Assembly (NCBI RefSeq): GCF_013408525.1
Contig: NZ_JACBZM010000001.1
Coordinates: forward strand, 1,612,001 to 1,676,000
Direction of reading: 5' to 3'
Length of the DNA stretch: 64,000 nt
DNA from: Nocardioides aromaticivorans
GTDB lineage: Bacteria; Actinomycetota; Actinomycetes; Propionibacteriales; Nocardioidaceae
The position numbers and the translations under genes are program-made. The notes below the pieces were generated by a model. The model was not told the origin of the DNA. It saw only the letters and a list, made by a program, of their open reading frames with translations, and did no database searches. This document shows positions 40,456-49,041 of the stretch, one piece after another. Every line of letters starts with the position of its first letter. Position 1 is the first letter of the stretch.

Positions 40456-41958
40456 TCACCGCGGACACATCAACGCGCTCGCCCGGCGCAGCGCGGCCTG
40501 CCAGTCGCGAGTCGCGACATGGGCGACATATCCATCGGGACGAACCAGGATGTGCGCTGGCTGCCGGAGTCCGTACGCTGCCGTGACACCCGCGGCCCCT
40601 GCGGTCGGGATCGGCACCATCTCGAGCTCGGCTCCCTTGCTCGGCCAGGCGAGACCACCCAGCGCCTCGATCGCGGCATCCCCGACCGCAAGGAGCGTGA
40701 AGTGCGGTCCGCGGAAGGCGTCGAACAGCGTTCCCTGATGACCGTCGGGAAGCCGAAAGCGGGCATCCGGCGCGCGGTCGCCGGCCTGCACCGCGGAGTC
40801 GGTGGCACCGGGGATCTCCGTAGCAAGCGGCCCGCCGCGATAGCTCAGCTGCAGCTGGCGCTCCTCGTCGCCCCGCTTGGCCGCGGCGAGCGGTCGGTTC
40901 GAGATGCTCTGGTAGAGCACGCTGGACAGGCCGAGGACGCGGGCCGCGACCGGTCGACGCTCGGCCTCGTAGGTGTCGAGCAGCTCGTCCGGCGCGCCCG
41001 CGATCACCTGAGCGAGCTTCCATCCGAGGTTGTGGGAGTCCTGCACTCCGGTGTTGAGCCCCTGCGCCCCGGCCGGCGTGTGGACGTGCGCCGCATCGCC
41101 GACGAGGAAGGCACTGCCCGCGCGGTAGCGCTCGGCGAGGCGAACGTTGGGCCGGAACACCGAGGACCATGAGACGCCGCGAACCCGCAGGCCGGCGCGG
41201 CCCGTGGCCTCGCGGACCATTCGGTCGATGGCCGCCGGATCCCGCTCCGGCGTCTCCCCGCCCTTGAGGCGCAGCATGAGCTGGAAGCTGTCACCCGGCA
41301 ACGGGCACAGGGCGACGAATCGGCCGCCGCTGCGTGGCCAGACGTGCCAGCGGTTGCGCGCGAGGCCCTCCACAACGACGTCGGCGACGATCATGCGATC
41401 GCCTTCGTCGGTGTCGCCCACGAAGGCGATCCCCGCCCGGCTCCGCACCGCACTGGCCCCACCGTCGGCGCCGACGATGTAGCGGGCACGAATCGCCTCT
41501 TCGCCCCGTGGGCCGACGACGGTCGCGACCACGCTGCCGCCCGTGGTCGGGCCGTCGTACTCCACCAGTCGGGTCGAGAACTCGACGGCGCCACCGAGGT
41601 CCGCGAGCCGTCGACGCAGGCAGGCATCCGTGTCGTACTGCGGGATGAGCCTGGTCTCCGGGTAGGGGACGTCGTCGGTCGGCTCGTGCCGGGCCATCAT
41701 CCGCCACGGAATGGTCACGGGGCCGACGTGGACGCCGAGCAGCGGATAGCGGAGGGAGCGATCGAGGACGTCGTCGACGAGTCCCAAGTCGTCGAAGACC
41801 TCGAGTGTCCGTGGCTGCACGCCCTTGGCCCGCGAGCCGGAGAACCCGGCGTCGGCCGCGTCGATGATGCGGTGCCGGACGCCGCGCCTGGCCAGGTCGC
41901 AGGCCAGGGTCAGGCCGGCAGGGCCGGCGCCCACGATGAGTACGTCGAGCTGGGTCAT
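40456..41958 (-). CDS. FAD-dependent aromatic/heteroaromatic hydroxylase (500 aa)
   Basis: A class A flavin monooxygenase with LIVGAGPAGLTLACDLARRG (residues 7-26), YIVGADGGASAVRSRAG, and GDAAHVHTPAGAQGLNTGVQD. A C-terminal thioredoxin-like domain follows, as in PheA/TfdB and Rdc/Rox-type hydroxylases. It is the last gene of an operon with two alpha/beta hydrolases and ends 61 bases from the convergent tetR stop. The pathway is unknown. The nearby amidohydrolase hints at a nitrogen heterocycle. Confidence 0.9.
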   Translation of the reverse strand: MTQLDVLIVGAGPAGLTLACDLARRGVRHRIIDAADAGFSGSRAKGVQPRTLEVFDDLGLVDDVLDRSLRYPLLGVHVGPVTIPWRMMARHEPTDDVPYPETRLIPQYDTDACLRRRLADLGGAVEFSTRLVEYDGPTTGGSVVATVVGPRGEEAIRARYIVGADGGASAVRSRAGIAFVGDTDEGDRMIVADVVVEGLARNRWHVWPRSGGRFVALCPLPGDSFQLMLRLKGGETPERDPAAIDRMVREATGRAGLRVRGVSWSSVFRPNVRLAERYRAGSAFLVGDAAHVHTPAGAQGLNTGVQDSHNLGWKLAQVIAGAPDELLDTYEAERRPVAARVLGLSSVLYQSISNRPLAAAKRGDEERQLQLSYRGGPLATEIPGATDSAVQAGDRAPDARFRLPDGHQGTLFDAFRGPHFTLLAVGDAAIEALGGLAWPSKGAELEMVPIPTAGAAGVTAAYGLRQPAHILVRPDGYVAHVATRDWQAALRRASALMCPR

Positions 41959-41959
41959 C

Positions 41960-42838
41960 TCAGAGCTCCGTGAGGAAGGTGGTCAGCAGGCCGGCGAACT
42001 CGAGGGGTCGCTCGAAGGGCGCCATGTGGCCGCAGTCAGGGAGGTACTCCGCACGCGCCGGCCTCAGCAGCTCGACGGCCGGCGCGAGCCCGGTCGGCGG
42101 GGTCACCCGATCGTTGCCTCCCCAGACCAGCATCGTGGGCGGCAGTGCCCGCCGGGCGCTGTCGAAGAGGGCATGCTGGTCCGTGAGGGGAAAATGCTTC
42201 AGGGTCGAGGTCAACGCGTACATCGAGCCCTCGTACTGGAAGCCGTCCAGGACCAGCTGCCGCAGCCGCGACGCATCCTCCGCGGACTCGACATTGCGCG
42301 CGAGGTGGCGCAACAGGTTTCGGCGCAGCAGGTTCTTGCCGATCAGCGGGAGCACCGGACCGCGGTCGGGGAGCAGGGAGATCGGATTGCGTTCGGCAGC
42401 CAGGCCTGCCGGGCCGCTGAGCACCAGCGACGCTACGGATGCGTCCGCGGAACCGGCGTACGCGAGGGCGATCAGGGCACCCATGGACGAGGCCACCAGA
42501 TGCTGGGGCGCCAGCTCCAGGTGCCGGACCAGATCGTCGAGCTGGCGCACGAACAGCTCGCGACCGTAGCGGCCGCGCACCCTGTCGGACATGCCGCGGC
42601 CATAGGCGCTGTAGGTGAGGGTGCGCAGGCCGCGATCGTGGAGCTCGCCGACCACGCCGTCCCAGAAGTCGAGTGGGATGGTCAGTCCGGGCACGAAGAC
42701 GACCGTGGGCCCCGGCTCCGGTCCCGCGAGCTCGTAATGGGTCACGCCGTCGGACAGGACCACGAAGTCCCCGCGACGTCCGCGCCTCGCCGACGCATCG
42801 AGCCGCGCCGTCTCTCCCCGGGCGACAAAGTACCGCAT
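41960..42838 (-). CDS. Alpha/beta hydrolase (292 aa)
   Basis: The fold is shown by the VFVPGLT oxyanion region, a nucleophile elbow VASSMGAL (Ala replaces the first glycine of GxSxG), WGGNDRVTP (acid) and DCGHMAPFERP (base). The ATG at 42838 overlaps the preceding stop by one base, with AGGAGC upstream. One base separates its stop from the hydroxylase gene. Carbon-carbon bond hydrolases of meta-cleavage pathways share this layout, as do ester hydrolases. The substrate is not shown. Confidence 0.88.
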   Translation of the reverse strand: MRYFVARGETARLDASARRGRRGDFVVLSDGVTHYELAGPEPGPTVVFVPGLTIPLDFWDGVVGELHDRGLRTLTYSAYGRGMSDRVRGRYGRELFVRQLDDLVRHLELAPQHLVASSMGALIALAYAGSADASVASLVLSGPAGLAAERNPISLLPDRGPVLPLIGKNLLRRNLLRHLARNVESAEDASRLRQLVLDGFQYEGSMYALTSTLKHFPLTDQHALFDSARRALPPTMLVWGGNDRVTPPTGLAPAVELLRPARAEYLPDCGHMAPFERPLEFAGLLTTFLTEL

Positions 42839-43659
42839 CACTGCTCCTGCTCGTCGAGATCTCGGGAGAACCTCGTGATCGCGCCACTGATGACGTGAGG
42901 CGCCTCTGCGGGCATCAGGTGACCGACGTCGGGCAGGAGGACTTCTCGGCACCCCGGGATGTCCCGGCCGAAGTGCTGGCCGTCGACGAGGTCGCTCCTC
43001 AGGACGAGCGTCGGGGTCGAGATATCGACGAGCTCGCGAGACCGGTCGGGCTGCTCGGTGCCGGCGAAGTCGATGAGGGCCTGCCTGGCGTCCGCGCCCG
43101 ACGTGAAGGCGTGGACGCGGTCGACCATGGCGTCGTCCATGACCGACGAACCGGGTCCGGCGAGGCGGACCAGGCTCCTGCGCGTCGCGGCAGGCGACCC
43201 GAGGTGGCGGACGAGCGGGCGCGTCAGGGGATGGCGCGCCAGTCGCAGGACCAGCGGCACCGACTTGTCGGGATATCCCGTGGCGTTCATCAGGACGAGG
43301 CCGGTGAGCCGGCCCGGATGGGAGAGCGCATAGGTCCATGCGACCTGTCCGCCGAAGGAGTGCCCGGCGAGCACGAAGCGCTCGAGGCCCACCGCATCAG
43401 CGAAGCGATCGAGGAAGGACACATAGGCGCCGACGGAGTAGTCGCGGTCGGGGCGCGGGCCCGTCACGCCGAACCCCGGCAGGTCGACCCGGACGACGTC
43501 GAAGTCGCGGGCGAGGATCGCCACTGCTGCATCGAAGATGTGCAGCGACGAGCCGCTGCCGTGGAGCAGCAGCAGCGTGGGCCCTTGACCCGTTCTGCGG
43601 AGGTGCACCTTCATGCCGTCGAGCTCGACGAGTGCCGAGGTCTCGTCCATGTACTCCAT
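42838..43659 (-). CDS. Alpha/beta hydrolase, MhpC-like (273 aa)
   Basis: LLLHGSGSSLHIFD forms the oxyanion hole, VLAGHSFGGQVAW the nucleophile elbow, and DVGHLMPAEAPH the base. The acid position (LRSDLVDGQHF) is slightly altered. The start at 43659 has GGAG 8 bases upstream; a longer frame would cross the operator. It is the first gene of the three-gene operon and is related to the next hydrolase only in fold. Activity on a ring-cleavage product or an ester is likely, but unproven. Confidence 0.87.
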   Translation of the reverse strand: MEYMDETSALVELDGMKVHLRRTGQGPTLLLLHGSGSSLHIFDAAVAILARDFDVVRVDLPGFGVTGPRPDRDYSVGAYVSFLDRFADAVGLERFVLAGHSFGGQVAWTYALSHPGRLTGLVLMNATGYPDKSVPLVLRLARHPLTRPLVRHLGSPAATRRSLVRLAGPGSSVMDDAMVDRVHAFTSGADARQALIDFAGTEQPDRSRELVDISTPTLVLRSDLVDGQHFGRDIPGCREVLLPDVGHLMPAEAPHVISGAITRFSRDLDEQEQ

Positions 43660-43682
43660 TGTGGTTACTCCGTATCCATTAA
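43658..43682. promoter_or_regulatory. ATAACGGATAC-type operator overlapping a start codon (copy 1)
   Basis: The arms ATTGTGGTTAC (43658-43668) and GTATCCATTAA (43672-43682) flank a 3-base centre. They match the consensus ATAACGGATAC-N3-GTATCCGTTAT at 8 and 9 of 11 positions. The site covers the ribosome binding site and start codon of the hydrolase gene. Confidence 0.65.
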
Positions 43683-43715
43683 ATGGGCATGCCCGGTCCC
43701 GTGCGGACGGGTGCA

Positions 43716-45049
43716 CTAGGGCCGGCAGGACGTGAGTACGACGGAGCGCGCACCGGCGCGGGCCAACAGGCCCTCGGCGGACTCGGTCAGCCGCTCCACG
43801 ACGTGGCGGACGTCGACACCCACGAGCTGCCCGTCGGCCTTGACCGTCCGCCCGTCGACGAGAACCGTCTCGACGTTGCTGGTGTCCATGTTCAGCACGG
43901 CGCCGGGGGCATGGAGGACCGGCCCGGCATTGAGTGCGCGGCCGTTCAGGACGAGCACGTCCGCGCGCTTGCCGGGGTCAGCGAACCGACGAGGTCGTCG
44001 ACCTGAGCGGCCCGCGCGCCACCGATCGTGGCCATCTCGAGGATGTCCCGGGGCGACAGCAACCTCCCGTCGCGCCCGACATCCACCCCGCGGCTCGAGG
44101 CGACGTCGGCTCGCCCACCGCGGTGCAGCGCGTACGCCGCGCGCATCTGGGAGAAGAAGTCGACCGGCCCGATGCTGACCGCGTCGGTGCCGAGGCCCAC
44201 GGTCACCCCGTGGTCGACAGCATCGTTGAGCGCAGGCGGCCCCATGGCCAGGGTCTGCTCGGCGATGCACGACGCGGAGACCTTCCCACCGGTACGGGAG
44301 ATCGCCTGCCAGGTGGAGGCATCGAGCCCGAGGCAGTGGATGTACGTCAGGTGCGCTCCGAGCAGGCCGTCCTCCTCGAACTCCTCGAGCAGCCGGCCGA
44401 AGCTCGCGTCGTTGACGTGCGCGAAGACGGGCAGGACCAGATCCCGGGCGAGGCGGAAGAGGTCCTCGTCGACGTGATAGCCCAGGGCCAGCCGGATCAG
44501 GTCCGAGCCTGCGGCCCCGAGCAGGCGCCGGATGTCGTCGGGGTGGCTGTACCGGTCATCCACCTCATGGTCGCCGAACACCGGCGAGTAGCTGAAGACC
44601 GCCCGGATCCCCGAGCGCCGGATGCCCTCGAGCGCCGCATCCGTGTGCTCCGGTGTGTAGGAGCACTGCGAGGTGTCGACCACGGTGGTGGTCCCGGCCG
44701 CGAGGTTCTCGAGGGCTCCCCCCAGCTCCCCCCAGTACACGTCGGCGGGCGCGTACTGGTGGAACAGCGCATCCTCGCCCGTCCGCGACTGGAGGAAGTA
44801 GTCCATGTCCAACGCATCCGACCAGTAGTTGCGCAATGCGGTCTGGAACATGTGGTGGTGGGAGTTGACGAAGCCGGGCAGGACGATCTTGCCGGCACAG
44901 TCGATGACCTCGGCCTCAGCCGCCGGGATGCCCGATCCGACCTCCACGATGACGCCGTCATCGATCAGCACGTCCCCGGACTCAAGGTCACCCACGACCG
45001 GGTCCATGCTCAGCACGGTTCCCCCGCGCAGGAGTCTCCTGGCTGTCAC
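43716..45049 (-). pseudogene. ATZ/TRZ-type amidohydrolase interrupted by a one-base frameshift
   Basis: Reading from the ATG at 45049, a chlorohydrolase/deaminase-type protein is clear: FVNSHHHMFQT metal motif, AHVN, YIHCLGLD and GLGTDAVS. At about 43972-43975 the frame breaks after DDLVGSLTP and stops at once. The normal continuation GKRADVLVLNGR lies in the next frame and runs to a TAG at 43716. One missing C (top strand, in the GCCGGGG run) explains it; restored length would be 444 residues. It may be a true pseudogene or a sequencing error in a homopolymer. The lost part is only the last 85 residues, after the active site. Confidence 0.8.
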
Positions 45050-45073
45050 AACGCACCTCAGATCCGCCGAAAC

Positions 45074-45104
45074 CCTATAACGGATACACCGTATCCGTTA
45101 TAGG
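45074..45104. promoter_or_regulatory. ATAACGGATAC-type operator, perfect 14-bp arms (copy 2)
   Basis: CCTATAACGGATAC (45074-45087) and GTATCCGTTATAGG (45091-45104) are perfect complements around ACC. The site lies 25 bases upstream of the amidohydrolase start (45049). It is the strongest of three related palindromes in this island. Confidence 0.85.
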
Positions 45105-45151
45105 CGACGGAGGTCAACCCTGGTGTCGCAGACCGCCGGGGCGACAGCCTG

Positions 45152-45850
45152 TCAGGCGGTCTCCTCGCGACCCCGAAGCACGGCGAGGCCCTCGATGATC
45201 AGGTCGAGGCCGAACTCGAACTCCGTCTCGATCGGCACCGGCATCAGGTCGGCGACCGTCGCAGTGGCGGGGAACCGCCGTCCATCGAGCGAGTCGATCT
45301 GCGCAGAGACCTCCGCGGCCTCCCGATCCCGGTCCGGCGCGGTCGACCCGCCCAGCTGCATGGCGTAGCCGAGGACGTGCCTGGAGATCGTGGTGTAGGC
45401 ACCGACCGCGAGCTCACGGGAGAACCCGCGCTCGAGCAGCAGTGCGAGCGCACGCTCGCGCTGGACCATCGCGTGCGGACCGAGCGGGATGCGCTGCGCC
45501 AGCAGCGGGGCGGCGTTGCGATGCCTGCACAGCACGCGGAAGAGGGCGCGAGCCAGCTCACGACACGCGTCCTCCCAGCCCTCCGCCACCGCATCGGCGT
45601 CCACGCGGACCTCGCCCAGCACCCGGTCCGCGACCTCGGCGAGCAGTTCGGACCTTCCCTCGAAGTGTCGGTACAGGGTGGCCGTGCCGGAGCCGAGGCG
45701 TTGCGCCAGGGCACGCAGGGAGAGCGCGTCGAGGCCCTCGTCGTCGACGATGGCGAGGGCTGCCGCCACGATGTCCTCCCGCGGCACGGGCGGCCGTCCG
45801 GGCGAGCGTCGAGGGCCGGCAGCCGCGGAAGCGTGACGGAGGTCGGACAC
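45152..45850 (-). CDS. TetR-family regulator of the third catabolic island (232 aa)
   Basis: The helix-turn-helix is LSLRALAQRLGSGTATLYRHFEGRSELL (a TetR signature), preceded by a basic GPRRSPGRPPVPRED arm. The C-terminal domain is of the larger TetR_C type. I take the GTG at 45850 as start; the frame stays open further but would run through the operator at 45885-45909. No clear ribosome binding site is visible, so the start is uncertain. It is divergent from the MFS gene and convergent in effect with the amidohydrolase promoter. Confidence 0.83.
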   Translation of the reverse strand: MSDLRHASAAAGPRRSPGRPPVPREDIVAAALAIVDDEGLDALSLRALAQRLGSGTATLYRHFEGRSELLAEVADRVLGEVRVDADAVAEGWEDACRELARALFRVLCRHRNAAPLLAQRIPLGPHAMVQRERALALLLERGFSRELAVGAYTTISRHVLGYAMQLGGSTAPDRDREAAEVSAQIDSLDGRRFPATATVADLMPVPIETEFEFGLDLIIEGLAVLRGREETA

Positions 45851-45884
45851 CTGCCCAGTATGGGTCGGCTTGACCACCGACACA

Positions 45885-45909
45885 ATAACGGTTACAACGT
45901 ATCCGTTAT
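45885..45909. promoter_or_regulatory. ATAACGGATAC-type operator between tetR and MFS genes (copy 3)
   Basis: ATAACGGTTAC (45885-45895) and GTATCCGTTAT (45899-45909) are 11-base arms, matching at 10 positions, around AAC. It lies 35 bases upstream of the proposed tetR start and 47 bases upstream of the MFS start. Confidence 0.8.
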
Positions 45910-45956
45910 CAACAGGAAGGCCGACCTGCCGGGCGGCCGGCTGACGAGGAGTTCCC

Positions 45957-47177
45957 ATGGGCGCCCGCCACGAGGTCCGGCGCGATCGCACACCGCGGCC
46001 GACGATCGCGCCCTGGCTGGTCGCCGCCGCGTTCGCGGCGACGATGCTCGGGACGACGCTGCCGACGCCGTTGTACGTCCTCTACCAGCGTCAGCTCGGC
46101 CTGTCGACGCTCGCGGTCACCGTCATCTTCGCGGCCTACGCCGCCGGAGTGCTCCTCGCGCTCCTCCTCTTCGGACGCGCGTCCGACGCGATCGGGTACC
46201 GCCGCACGCTGCTGCCGGGCCTGGCCTGCGCTGCCGCGAGCTCAGTCGCATTCCTCCTCGCCGACAGCTTCGAGGTGCTGATCGCGGCCCGCCTGCTGTC
46301 AGGTCTCTCGGCTGGCGTCTTCACCGGAACCGCAACCGCCGCGATCGTCGCGCTGGCGCAGGACAGGGAGCGCGCCGTCCTGGTCGCCACCGCAGCAAAC
46401 ATGGGAGGACTGGGCGCGGGTCCCGTCGTCGCGGGCCTCCTGGCGCAGTACGCCCACCACCCACTGCAGCTGACCTACGTCGTCCACCTGGGGCTTCTCA
46501 CCATGGCCGCAGCCGGCATCTGGGCGATCCCCCGCCCGAGGGAGCCCGTCGGGGGAAGCGGCTTCCGCTGGGGAGCCCGGCTTTCCGTGCCACGCAGCGC
46601 GAGACTCGTCTTCGCACGCTCGGCAGTTGCGGTCTTCGCCGGATTCGCCATGCTCGGGCTGTTCACGGCCGTGGTGCCGCTCTTCCTCGCGCAACTGCTC
46701 CAGCTCCCGAACCCTGCCCTGGCTGGACTGGTCGTCGGAGCGCTTTTCGGCGCATCGACCTTCGGACAGGTCGTCGCACCGCTCCTGGGCACGCGCGCGC
46801 CTCGGGCCGCGGGCACCGCGCTGACCCTCGGCTCACTCGCGCTGGCCGTTGCCGTCGCCACGACGGATCTCACCCCCCTGCTGGTGGCGGTCCTGCTCGC
46901 CGGCACCGGCCAGGGCATCACCTTCCGGACGTCCGTCGCGCTGCTCCAGGACGCAGCGCCCGCACATCAACGCAGCGAGATCACGTCCAGCCTGTTCGTG
47001 GTCGCCTACGTCGCGATCTCGGCCCCGATCCTCGGCGAGGGCCTCGCTGCCCAGGTCGTGGGTCTGCAACCGGCCGGCATCGGATTCAGTCTCGCTGTCG
47101 CAGCGGTGGCCGCGTCGGCGACCTGGAGCCTTGCAAGGATCCCGCCCACCCGCGCGGCCCCCGACTGCTCGCCATGA
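45957..47177 (+). CDS. MFS transporter, 12-helix (406 aa)
   Basis: Twelve hydrophobic helices. After helix 2 the loop reads GRASDAIGYRRTLLPG, the conserved MFS motif A. Helix 4-5 glycine-rich segments are present (SGLSAGVFTGTATAAI; GGLGAGPVVAG). GAGGAG lies upstream of the ATG. The gene is divergent from tetR with the shared operator between them and is followed 31 bases later by an SRPBCC gene. It probably imports the island's substrate or exports a product. Confidence 0.9.
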   Translation: MGARHEVRRDRTPRPTIAPWLVAAAFAATMLGTTLPTPLYVLYQRQLGLSTLAVTVIFAAYAAGVLLALLLFGRASDAIGYRRTLLPGLACAAASSVAFLLADSFEVLIAARLLSGLSAGVFTGTATAAIVALAQDRERAVLVATAANMGGLGAGPVVAGLLAQYAHHPLQLTYVVHLGLLTMAAAGIWAIPRPREPVGGSGFRWGARLSVPRSARLVFARSAVAVFAGFAMLGLFTAVVPLFLAQLLQLPNPALAGLVVGALFGASTFGQVVAPLLGTRAPRAAGTALTLGSLALAVAVATTDLTPLLVAVLLAGTGQGITFRTSVALLQDAAPAHQRSEITSSLFVVAYVAISAPILGEGLAAQVVGLQPAGIGFSLAVAAVAASATWSLARIPPTRAAPDCSP

Positions 47178-47208
47178 GCACGTCCCACCCACACCAAGGA
47201 GAAGAAGA

Positions 47209-47640
47209 ATGCGAACCGTCGAAGCCAGCGCCACCGTCCCTGCGGATCCGGGGCAGCTGTGGCCCTTCATCAGCGAGCCGCCGCGGTGGGCCGAGTGGCT
47301 CACCATTCACAAGTCCTGGAAGAGCGATCCTCCGCCGGTAGCGGTCGCGGGCGCCAAGGCGACAGCGTCCGCGACGGCGATGAACATGCCGATCAGCATC
47401 GACTGGACCTTCGAGGAGGTCGATCCGCAGCGGTCCGTGCGCATGAGCGGGGTCACGCGGGCCCGGGTCGAGCTGGCCCTCACGATCCGCCTGATCCCCG
47501 GCGACGGCGGCACCCGCGTCGACCTCGTCACCAGTGTCGACGGCGGGATGATCGACGGCCCCATGGGCATCGTCTTCAAGAACGCCCTGAGCGCGGCGCT
47601 CCACAAGTCGCTCAGGAAGCTGGGGGAGATTTCCGGATAG
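47209..47640 (+). CDS. SRPBCC/polyketide-cyclase-like lipid-binding protein (143 aa)
   Basis: A START/Bet v1-like small domain: VEASATVPADPGQLWPFIS at the N-terminus, a central strand region (RVELALTIRLIP) and a C-terminal helix (NALSAALHKSLRKLGEI). AAGGAGAAGAAG precedes the ATG. Such proteins bind hydrophobic ligands, and some catalyse cyclisations. It is cotranscribed with the MFS gene under the third-island operator, so ligand binding within that pathway is likely. Confidence 0.85.
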   Translation: MRTVEASATVPADPGQLWPFISEPPRWAEWLTIHKSWKSDPPPVAVAGAKATASATAMNMPISIDWTFEEVDPQRSVRMSGVTRARVELALTIRLIPGDGGTRVDLVTSVDGGMIDGPMGIVFKNALSAALHKSLRKLGEISG

Positions 47641-47648
47641 TGGCCACG

Positions 47649-47678
47649 GGCGTGGGGGCCGGGCACATCGGCCACGCC
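47649..47678. terminator. Candidate terminator between SRPBCC and PucR genes
   Basis: GGCGTGG (47649-47655) pairs with CCACGCC (47672-47678), with an extra GGCC pair inside the loop. It lies between two convergent stop codons (47640 and 47688). Confidence 0.4.
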
Positions 47679-47687
47679 TCGCCGCAC

Positions 47688-48932
47688 TCAGGCCACCAGG
47701 ATCCGGGCGATCTCGAGCGCGAGGGACACCTCGAGCGTGCGGTCCGCGAGCGGCTGCGGCAGGAGGTCGCGAGCGCGCTCGAGCCGCGCGGCGACCGTGT
47801 TGCGGTGGGCGAACTCCAGCTGAGCGGTCCGGCTCAGGTTGCACTCCTGGCGGAGGTAGGTCCGCAGCGTGGCGCGCACCTCCGCCGGAGCGTCGGCGAG
47901 CGGGCCGAGGGTCCGCGCGACGAAGTCGCGGGCCTGGTCCTCGTTGGCGCTCGCGAGGGCCAGGACCTCGACCTCGTCGTACGACGTCAGCGAGCTCCGC
48001 AGGGGCAGGCGGCGGGCCAGCCGCTGGGTGGCGGCGGCCTCCTGGTGGCTCTTGCGGAACCCGGCGAGCCCCGCAGCCGGGCGTCCGAGCGCCACCCGTA
48101 TCCCGTCCATCGGTTGCAGGCGCTCCGAGACGCCGGACGACGCGCCGCCCGAGAGCCAGACCCACGCCGTCGACGGCGCGACGCGAAGGGTCAGCGGACG
48201 GGCGGCGCCGGACATCCGGGCGAGGTCGTTCGTGACCGACTCGATAGCGCCATCCGTCACGGCCTCGTCGGACCAGACGATCGCGGCGGCGTGGGCACGC
48301 TCGACGTCGTACCCGAGGAGCTGCGTGGCGCGACGCTCGGAGATCGGGGCGCCTTCGAGGATCAGCGCCACGGCCTCGGCCCGCGCGGCGCTCGCCGCGT
48401 CGCGCAGCTGCGCCCGGTCGGCGCGGATCGTCGCGGTGATGCCCTCGAGGGTGTCCTCGACGTAGGCGAAGATGGACTGGGACATCAGCACGAGGAGCTC
48501 GTGCAGTGCCTCGTGGTCGTCGGTCACGCGGAACGCGACATCGGTCGCCGTGCGCAGCGCGAGGTTCTGCCCGGTGCGGAACCCGCTCAGGATCGTCTCG
48601 TCGAAGCCGTGCCGGACCACGTCCCTGGCGAAGTCGAGGTTCTCCGGGCTGAGGTTCGCGGGCACCGGCAGGCCGGGCTTGCGCATGTTGGCCAGCGCCC
48701 ACACCATCACGTTCGACCGTCCGGCAGCGCGCAGCGCATCACCCAGCCCCGGCGCGAGCTCGAGCAGCTCCCGGTTGACCTCGAAGCTCGCCGCGTCGAT
48801 GGCCGCCAGGAGCTCGTCGGCCTCCTCGAGCATGACCTCGACGGCTCGCCGCAGGAGGGTGGCGATGGCGGGCGGCGGCGGATCCCACTCCCTGGCCAAC
48901 GACCGGGACGTCACGCCGAGCCTCGCTCGCAC
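47688..48932 (-). CDS. PucR/CdaR-family transcriptional regulator (414 aa)
   Basis: A helical N-terminal half without recognised ligand motifs is followed by a GGDEF-like CdaR middle region. The C-terminal PucR helix-turn-helix reads TLRTYLRQECNLSRTAQLEFAHRNTVAARLERARDLL, where the usual LxxYLxxxxNxxxTAxxLxxHRNTVxYRLxR pattern is easily seen. The GTG at 48932 is the first plausible start in frame; no good ribosome binding site was found. It is divergent from the P450 operon over 109 bases and is its likely activator. Confidence 0.88.
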   Translation of the reverse strand: MRARLGVTSRSLAREWDPPPPAIATLLRRAVEVMLEEADELLAAIDAASFEVNRELLELAPGLGDALRAAGRSNVMVWALANMRKPGLPVPANLSPENLDFARDVVRHGFDETILSGFRTGQNLALRTATDVAFRVTDDHEALHELLVLMSQSIFAYVEDTLEGITATIRADRAQLRDAASAARAEAVALILEGAPISERRATQLLGYDVERAHAAAIVWSDEAVTDGAIESVTNDLARMSGAARPLTLRVAPSTAWVWLSGGASSGVSERLQPMDGIRVALGRPAAGLAGFRKSHQEAAATQRLARRLPLRSSLTSYDEVEVLALASANEDQARDFVARTLGPLADAPAEVRATLRTYLRQECNLSRTAQLEFAHRNTVAARLERARDLLPQPLADRTLEVSLALEIARILVA

Positions 48933-49041
48933 TGTGCGTCATGCATGGTCACGCCAGCAATCTACAGCGTGATGCCCTTCTGGCGCGGGGGATGCGCGGT
49001 TGACACTCGTCACGCACCAGCAGCCACGGAGGAGAGCACCC

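Noticed and set aside
26100..47900. The middle region as an integrated element or genomic island with borders.
   Set aside because: No integrase, transposase, tRNA gene or flanking direct repeats were seen; only the heptamer depletion hints at foreign origin.
49000..49041. An upstream ATG for the second P450.
   Set aside because: GGAGGAGAG is ideally placed for the ATG at 49042, and the extra 14 residues have no P450 similarity.
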